DNA of 64,000 bases from Mixta sp. Marseille-Q2659. GTDB lineage: Bacteria > Pseudomonadota > Gammaproteobacteria > Enterobacterales > Enterobacteriaceae. Positions 58,630-64,000 of the stretch are shown one piece after another; the first letter of the stretch is position 1, and every line of letters starts with the position of its first letter. A program made the translations under genes and the position numbers. The DNA lies in NCBI RefSeq assembly GCF_940807255.1, contig NZ_CALNWY010000001.1:186001-250000 (forward strand), in the 5' to 3' direction. The notes under the pieces were generated by a model, which saw nothing but the letters and a program-made list of their open reading frames with translations, had not been told where the DNA came from and did no database searches.

Positions 58630-59982
58630 TCATCTCATAGTGACGAACTCTTCCGCTGCGGTTGGGTGAATCGCCACGGTATTATCAAAGTCCTTCTTGG
58701 TGGCGCCCATTTTCAGCGCTACCGCAAAGCCTTGCAGCATCTCATCCATGCCGAAGCCGATACCGTGAATACCGACGATTTTTTCCTCTTTGCCAACGCA
58801 GACCAGCTTCATACGGCACGGCTGGCGATGCTGCGTCACGGCGGTATACATCGCGGTAAAAGACGACTTATAAACTTTCACCGCGTCGTCGCCGTACTGC
58901 GCGCGCGCCTGCGGCTCGCTCAGGCCAACGGTGCCGATTGGCGGATGGCTGAAGACCACGGTCGGAATATTGCTGTAGTCCAGATGTTCTTCCGGCTTGT
59001 TGTTAAACAGGCGTTCGGAGAGGCGACGGCCTGCGGCCACTGCGACCGGCGTCAGCTCAACCGCGCCGGTGTTGTCGCCCACGGCGTAGATACCGGCCAC
59101 GCTGGTGTTCTGGAACTTATCAACCTGAATGTAGCCTTTCTCAGTCAGCGCTACGCCGGTTACGCCCAGGTTCAGGTTGTCCGTCGCCGGTTCGCGACCA
59201 ATCGCCCAGATCAGGCAGTCAACGGTCTGCTCTTTGCCATTTTCCAGCTGCAGCGTCAGGCTGCCGTCGCTGTTTTTCACCACCGCTTTCGGCACGGACT
59301 GCGTGTGCAGCGTCGGGCCTTCGGCATTCATCACTTCAACCAGCGTTTCGCTCAGTAACGGATCGAACTGGCGCAGCGGGGCATCTTTACGCACGAACAG
59401 ATGGGTTTCCGATCCCAGCGCATTCAGCACGCCAGCGATTTCCACTGCAATGTAACCCGCGCCGACAACCGCCGTACGTTTCGGCAGCGCGTCCAGCGCA
59501 AAAAAGCCGTCGGAGTCGATACCATATTCGGCGCCCGGAATGCCCGGATGTACCGGACGTCCGCCGGTGGCGATCAGAATATGATCGGCGGTGATTTTCT
59601 CGCCGTTAACTTCCACGGTATGGGCATCAACAAAGCGGGCAAAGCCTTTGATCACGTCAACATTGTTTTTGCCCAGTACGGTTTCGTAAGAGGTATGAAT
59701 ACGATCGATATAGGCGGTGCGGTTTTTCACCATGGTCTGCCAGCTGAACTGGTTAACGGTGGTGTCAAAACCATAATCGGGGCCGTAATTATGGATCGCT
59801 TCAGCAACCTGAGCAGCATGCCACATCACTTTTTTCGGCACGCAGCCGACGTTAACGCAGGTGCCGCCCAGCTCTTTCGCTTCGATCAGGGCGCATTTCT
59901 GGCCGTACATCGCCGCACGGTTGATGGATGCGATACCGCCGCTGCCGCCGCCAATAGCGAGATAATCATAATGTCGGGTCAT
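58630..59982 (-). CDS. gor: Glutathione reductase
   Basis: FAD/NADPH enzyme that keeps glutathione reduced in the cytoplasm. The 450-residue length equals E. coli Gor. FAD motif [16 protein letters not shown], redox disulfide [13 protein letters not shown] (Cys 42/47), NADPH motif [14 protein letters not shown] near 174 and catalytic His in [18 protein letters not shown] C terminus (here [14 protein letters not shown]). GGAG precedes the ATG. Confidence 0.97.
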   Translation of the reverse strand: MTRHYDYLAIGGGSGGIASINRAAMYGQKCALIEAKELGGTCVNVGCVPKKVMWHAAQVAEAIHNYGPDYGFDTTVNQFSWQTMVKNRTAYIDRIHTSYETVLGKNNVDVIKGFARFVDAHTVEVNGEKITADHILIATGGRPVHPGIPGAEYGIDSDGFFALDALPKRTAVVGAGYIAVEIAGVLNALGSETHLFVRKDAPLRQFDPLLSETLVEVMNAEGPTLHTQSVPKAVVKNSDGSLTLQLENGKEQTVDCLIWAIGREPATDNLNLGVTGVALTEKGYIQVDKFQNTSVAGIYAVGDNTGAVELTPVAVAAGRRLSERLFNNKPEEHLDYSNIPTVVFSHPPIGTVGLSEPQARAQYGDDAVKVYKSSFTAMYTAVTQHRQPCRMKLVCVGKEEKIVGIHGIGFGMDEMLQGFAVALKMGATKKDFDNTVAIHPTAAEEFVTMR

Positions 59983-60158
59983 TGAGCGAACTCCAAAAGT
60001 AAGAAAAGAAAACTGGCGTAAGTGTACCGTTACTCGGAGATTTCCCGCAAAGTTTGCGCCTATGATTGTAACAGGAGCCGTCTTTTTGGCCGATTGAGAT
60101 GCCGTCTGTGGTTGTTAAGCGTGCCGCGCCCGGCCTCATCTCATACTGATGCTGCCCG

Positions 60159-61382
60159 TTAGCCTTTTACGCAGACCACCTGGCGCAGCGTATGCACAAT
60201 TTCCACCAGCGACGACTGCGCCGCCATCACCGCATCAATGTCTTTATAAGCCATCGGAATCTCATCGATCACATCGCTGTCTTTGCGGCACTCTACGTGC
60301 GCCGTGGCGCGCTTTTGATCGGCGACGGTAAAGCGTTTTTTCGCGGCGGCGCGGCTCATGGTACGGCCTGCGCCGTGACTGCAGGAGCAGAAGCTCTCTT
60401 CATTACCCAGTCCACGTACGATAAAACTTTTCGCGCCCATCGAGCCGGGAATGATCCCCATTTCGCCGCGCTGCGCCGAGACCGCGCCTTTGCGTGTGAC
60501 CAGTACCTGCTCGCCAAAGTGGCGCTCGCGCTGAACATAGTTATGATGGCAGTTAACCGCCTCCGCTGTAGCGCTGAAGGGCTTGCTGATCTCCTGCGAC
60601 AGCGCCGCCAGCACATGCTGCATCATGATTTCGCGATTATGGCGCGCATAATCCTGTGCCCAGCCGACCGCCTCCATATAGTCGTTAAAGTGGCGGCTGC
60701 CTTCTTCAAAATAGGCCAGATCGCGATCCGGCAGATTCGCGATATGCTGGCGCATATCCTGCTGCGCCAGGTTGATAAATAGCGTACCGATGGCGTTGCC
60801 GACACCGCGCGATCCGCTGTGCAACATCACCCAAACGCGATCCGCTTCATCAAGGCACAGCTCGATAAAATGGTTGCCGGTGCCGAGCGTGCCAAGATGG
60901 GCATAGTTGTTGGTTTTCAACAGCGCCGGATATTTATCGGTAATCCGTTTGAAGCCCGATTGCAGCGTGGCCCAGTGCTGCTTTACCTTATCCGACGCTC
61001 GCTGCCAGGCACCCTTGTCATTGCCGGAGCGGTTGCTGGTGCGTCCGTGCGGCACCGCGCGTTCAATGGCGCTGCGGATGTTGTGCAGGTTATCCGGCAG
61101 ATCGCGGGCCGTCAGCGATGTGCGCACCGCGATCATGCCACAGCCGATATCAACGCCGACCGACGCCGGAATAATCGCGCCGCGCGTTGGGATCACGCTG
61201 CCGATGGTGGATCCTTTGCCTAAATGCACATCCGGCATCACCGCCAGATGTTTAAAAATAAAGGGCATTTTAGCGGTATTCAGCAGCTGGTGTTGTGCTT
61301 CCGGCTCAACCGGTACGCCGTGAGTCCACATCTTTATCGGCGCGCTGTTGGGCGCGGACAGCAGTTGCCAGGGCGATTTCAT
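60159..61382 (-). CDS. rtcB: RNA ligase RtcB
   Basis: GTP- and Mn-dependent ligase that joins 2',3'-cyclic phosphate and 5'-OH RNA ends, used in tRNA and rRNA repair. It has 407 residues. Metal-binding motifs are VMPDVHLGKG, GVDIGCGM (Cys) and LGTGNHFIEL; the guanylylated His lies in SHGAGRTMSRAAA near residue 335. There is no rtcA beside it and no RtcR regulator, unlike the E. coli rtcBA locus. GAGGAAACGCCCG leads the ATG. Confidence 0.95.
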   Translation of the reverse strand: MKSPWQLLSAPNSAPIKMWTHGVPVEPEAQHQLLNTAKMPFIFKHLAVMPDVHLGKGSTIGSVIPTRGAIIPASVGVDIGCGMIAVRTSLTARDLPDNLHNIRSAIERAVPHGRTSNRSGNDKGAWQRASDKVKQHWATLQSGFKRITDKYPALLKTNNYAHLGTLGTGNHFIELCLDEADRVWVMLHSGSRGVGNAIGTLFINLAQQDMRQHIANLPDRDLAYFEEGSRHFNDYMEAVGWAQDYARHNREIMMQHVLAALSQEISKPFSATAEAVNCHHNYVQRERHFGEQVLVTRKGAVSAQRGEMGIIPGSMGAKSFIVRGLGNEESFCSCSHGAGRTMSRAAAKKRFTVADQKRATAHVECRKDSDVIDEIPMAYKDIDAVMAAQSSLVEIVHTLRQVVCVKG

Positions 61383-61561
61383 CGGGCGTTTCCTCTACTC
61401 TGTTTCGGCCAGCTTTCATCGGAAAAGGCGGCCAGTCGCTGTAACCGGACTGACGGCGCGTATCCATTAAGTATACTGGCAGAAGCCAGAGCGCGGCGTT
61501 TCAACAACAGCGGCCCGGCTGAGCAGCCGAAAGGCGATTTAACTTAAACAAGAGTAATGCT

Positions 61562-62473
61562 ATGCAACTGACTTTTCTCGGTACCTGCGCCGGAACGCCA
61601 AGCCTGCAACGTAATGTCAGCGCCATTGCGCTGACGCTCTCCCGGCGGGGCAACTACTGGCTTTTTGACTGCGGCGAGGCTACGCAGCATCAGTTTATGC
61701 GCAGCGCGCTGAAGCCCGGCAAGCTGGAAAAAATCTTTATTACCCATCTGCACGGCGATCATATTTTCGGCCTGCCAGGGCTGCTGACCAGCCGCTCAAT
61801 GGGCGGCATCAGCGAGCCGTTGACGATCTACGGCCCAACGGGACTGAAAACGTTTGTCGAGACGACGCTGAGCCTGAGCGGCTCCTTTGTGACCTATCCG
61901 CTGGAGATTATTGAAATCGAGGCGGGCGAGGTGTTCGACGATGGCAAAATCAGCGTGACCGCGTATCCGTTAAATCACGTTTTGCCGTGCTTCGGCTATC
62001 GCATTGAAGAGCATGATAAACCCGGCTTTCTTGATGCAGCACGCCTTAAGGCGGAGAACGTACCGCGTGGCCCGTGGTTTCAGCAGTTGAAGCAGGGCGC
62101 AACCGTCACGCTGGAAGATGGGCGGGTGATTAACGGCAGCGACTATCTTGGCCCGGCCACACCGGGGAAAAAGCTGGCGATTTTTGGCGATACCGCGCCA
62201 ACGCCGACGGCGCTGGCGCTGGCGGCAGAGGTGGATGTGATGGTGCATGAAACTACGCTGGAGGCGGCGATGGAGGAGAAGGCCAACGGTCGCGGCCATT
62301 CCACGACTGTGCAGGCGGCCACCGTAGCTAAAGCGGCACGCGCGAAACGCTTAATCGCCACGCACTTTAGTTCGCGTTATCGCTTTGAGGATATGCCGCG
62401 CCTGCTGGCTGAGTGTCAGGCGATATTTCCTGCCACCGAGCTGGCGCGGGATTTCGCTACCTTTGATATTTAA
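61562..62473 (+). CDS. rbn: Ribonuclease BN/Z
   Basis: Metallo-beta-lactamase-fold nuclease that trims or cuts tRNA 3' ends. It has 303 residues. Zinc motif [13 protein letters not shown] near residue 62, further ligands in [11 protein letters not shown] (about 140), FGDTAPTP (about 210) and ATHFSSRY (about 265). It is divergent from rtcB with 179 bp between. Confidence 0.94.
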   Translation: MQLTFLGTCAGTPSLQRNVSAIALTLSRRGNYWLFDCGEATQHQFMRSALKPGKLEKIFITHLHGDHIFGLPGLLTSRSMGGISEPLTIYGPTGLKTFVETTLSLSGSFVTYPLEIIEIEAGEVFDDGKISVTAYPLNHVLPCFGYRIEEHDKPGFLDAARLKAENVPRGPWFQQLKQGATVTLEDGRVINGSDYLGPATPGKKLAIFGDTAPTPTALALAAEVDVMVHETTLEAAMEEKANGRGHSTTVQAATVAKAARAKRLIATHFSSRYRFEDMPRLLAECQAIFPATELARDFATFDI

Positions 62474-62497
62474 AAACGGGCAGCTTTGCCCGTTAGC

Positions 62498-63340
62498 TTA
62501 TTCCGGTACGATCCAGTTGACGCTGGTGTGGCCGGTGCCAGCCGGCACCAGCACGCGGTGCAGCCAGGGCAGCAGGTCGCGCATCTGCTGTTCCAGTTTC
62601 CACGGCGGGTTAATGACGATCATGCCGGATCCGGTCATGCCGAAACGATCGCTGTCGGGCAGTACTGACAGCTCGATTTGCAGAATACGGCGGATGCCGG
62701 TGGCTTCCAGATCGTTAATCATGCGCTTAATCTGCTGGCGCAGCACCACCGGATACCAGAGCGCGAACACACCGGTTCCGAAACGGCGATAACCTTCCTG
62801 AATGCCTTTTACCACCGCCTGATAATCGCTTTTCATCTCATAAGGCGGATCGATCAGAATCAGACCACGACGCGAAGGCGGCGGCAGTTTTGCTTTTAGC
62901 TGTTGATAACCGTCGGCGCGCGCCAGGCGGGCACGGCTGTCTTTCTGAAACTCGCTGCGCAACAGCGGAAAATCGCTGGAATGCAGCTCCGTCAGCTCCA
63001 GCTTATCGTCTTCACGCAGCAGGTGACGGGCGATCAGCGGCGAGCCTGGATAATAGCGCAGATTCGGGCCGTGATTCAGTGCCTTAACGCAGCTGATATA
63101 GGGCGCCAGCTCTGCCGGCAGATCGTCCTGCTGCCAGACGCGGGCGATCCCTTCCAGATATTCACCGGTACGCTCCGCATGTTCGCCGCTCAGCAAATAA
63201 CGGCCTGCGCCAGCATGCGTATCCAGGTAAAGAAAGGGTTTTTCTTTCTCTTTTAGCGCGGTGATGATCAGGCTTTGTACGGTGTGCTTCAGCACATCCG
63301 CATGGTTGCCAGCGTGAAAACTGTGACGGTAACTAAGCAT
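62498..63340 (-). CDS. rlmJ: 23S rRNA (adenine-2030-N6)-methyltransferase
   Basis: SAM-dependent enzyme that methylates A2030 in 23S rRNA. The 280-residue length equals E. coli RlmJ. N terminus MLSYRHSFHAGNHADVLKH, SAM region YLDTHAGAGRY near 40, and catalytic LILIDPPYEMKSDY near 160. In E. coli rlmJ lies next to gor; here rtcB and rbn are between them. Confidence 0.96.
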   Translation of the reverse strand: MLSYRHSFHAGNHADVLKHTVQSLIITALKEKEKPFLYLDTHAGAGRYLLSGEHAERTGEYLEGIARVWQQDDLPAELAPYISCVKALNHGPNLRYYPGSPLIARHLLREDDKLELTELHSSDFPLLRSEFQKDSRARLARADGYQQLKAKLPPPSRRGLILIDPPYEMKSDYQAVVKGIQEGYRRFGTGVFALWYPVVLRQQIKRMINDLEATGIRRILQIELSVLPDSDRFGMTGSGMIVINPPWKLEQQMRDLLPWLHRVLVPAGTGHTSVNWIVPE

Positions 63341-63442
63341 ATAAACAATGTATCCGGTGATGCCTGATGAAATGAGGCCGGGGCAGGAACGCCCCGGCGG
63401 AAACTGTCGCTAGTATAGCTGGACGCCGCTGAAAATACCCGA

Positions 63443-64000
63443 TTAGCGTTGCAGCACCGGATAAGTGAATAGCAGCAGATGCGTCAGGTTAAAGGCGAAA
63501 TGGATTAGCGTGGCAACCCACAGCCGTCCGCTCCATTGCCAGGCGAGACCGTAAACCAGTCCGGCCAGCGTAGCGAAGAAGATCAGCAGCGGGCCGCCCG
63601 CGAAGTGCGCCAGGCCGAAAAGCAGGGCGGCGATCGCAAGGCCAGGCCAGCGTCCCAGCCACTGGCTCAGCCGCTGCTGAAGCCAGGCGCGAAACAGCGC
63701 TTCTTCCGCCAGCGAAACGAAAAACAGGTTCGCCAGCATAAACTCGCCCAGCCAGGCGGGTGCGTGCGGCTCGATGCGCAGCCCGCCCGCCAGCGTTGCC
63801 AGCAGCAACAGCGCCGGAATCGCGGCGATTAATGCAGGCCAGGCCAGTTTTGAGCGCGGCGGCGAAGCGGGCGCCTGCACCAGCGTCGGCAGGCAGGCCA
63901 GCAAGATGAAAGGCACCAGCGCTTTATCCAGGTTGTAGTAGAAGGTAAACGGCGCGCTGAGCGGGCCTGCCTGCTCTTTGATTACAATTGGCAGGTTATG
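63443..64000 (-). CDS. CPBP-family intramembrane metalloprotease, partial
   Basis: About 186 C-terminal residues are visible; the frame is open to the window edge, so the start lies outside. Several hydrophobic helices carry motif 1 AEEALFRAWLQ, motif 2 LFGLAHFAGG and motif 3 LIHFAFN, the Glu/His active site of CAAX-protease-like (CPBP) proteins. Substrate unknown. Confidence 0.87.
   Translation of the reverse strand, partial: HNLPIVIKEQAGPLSAPFTFYYNLDKALVPFILLACLPTLVQAPASPPRSKLAWPALIAAIPALLLLATLAGGLRIEPHAPAWLGEFMLANLFFVSLAEEALFRAWLQQRLSQWLGRWPGLAIAALLFGLAHFAGGPLLIFFATLAGLVYGLAWQWSGRLWVATLIHFAFNLTHLLLFTYPVLQR

Noticed and set aside
1..64000. rRNA, tRNA, CRISPR array, prophage, secretion system or biosynthetic cluster
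   Set aside because: I looked for their typical sequences and gene sets and saw none in this window.

Overview
The window reads as chromosomal DNA of an enterobacterium, most likely Erwiniaceae (Pantoea/Mixta/Erwinia type). Long blocks follow E. coli gene order (barA-gud; yqcA-truC-yqcC-csrB-syd-queF-ppnN-xni; kdpFABCD; gor...rlmJ). They are interleaved with genes common in plant- and insect-associated relatives: phosphoketolase, a GH15 glycosidase, a fimbrial operon, and Mqo with an N-terminal leader-like segment. No rRNA, tRNA, CRISPR array, prophage or secretion-system locus was recognised. These assignments come from recalled protein families and motifs; no database search was possible.

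Layout. 1-10.4 kb: the 3' part of barA, then a merged hexarate catabolism locus. A minus-strand operon gudP-gudX-gudD-garL-garR-garK faces garD across a 0.5 kb control region, so galactarate and glucarate both flow through 5-keto-4-deoxyglucarate to tartronate semialdehyde, glycerate and phosphoglycerate. 10.4-16.8 kb: a conserved housekeeping block that contains the CsrA-sponge RNA csrB with an 18-bp UvrY-type palindrome upstream. The BarA kinase that feeds this system is at the left edge. A 55-aa YhfL-like lipoprotein and a complete 768-bp IS1 without an evident target duplication follow. 17.8-25.1 kb: phosphoketolase (xfp) divergent from an SLC13-type permease, mqo, two tandem YgiW/YdeI OB-fold periplasmic proteins and a small membrane protein.

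25.4-32 kb is accessory in character: a 25-aa ORF behind a near-consensus promoter, an alpha/beta hydrolase overlapping a 462-aa protein I do not recognise, a YciF-like ferritin-fold protein, a KGG-repeat protein with a perfect 12-bp inverted repeat in its leader, a 59-aa ORF with a strong ribosome binding site, a nucleoside hydrolase and a DUF1624-type membrane protein. 32.1-39 kb holds an antitoxin remnant, a fluoride riboswitch with crcB, a sugar isomerase-like gene, an esterase, an ABC exporter, a GNAT-like protein, a two-gene unknown operon and a ParE/RelE-like toxin remnant.

39-46.3 kb is kdpFABCD with its KdpE-type operator. kdpD carries a one-base frameshift in the ATPase G2 box, and kdpE is not downstream, where yqhA lies instead. 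46.3-52.8 kb: yqhA, a cation/proton antiporter, a Tat-exported esterase, adhP and the GH15 enzyme. 52.9-57.9 kb is a four-gene chaperone-usher fimbrial operon behind an AT-rich control region with two palindromes. 58.6-64 kb: gor, rtcB, rbn, rlmJ and the 3' part of a CPBP-family membrane protease.
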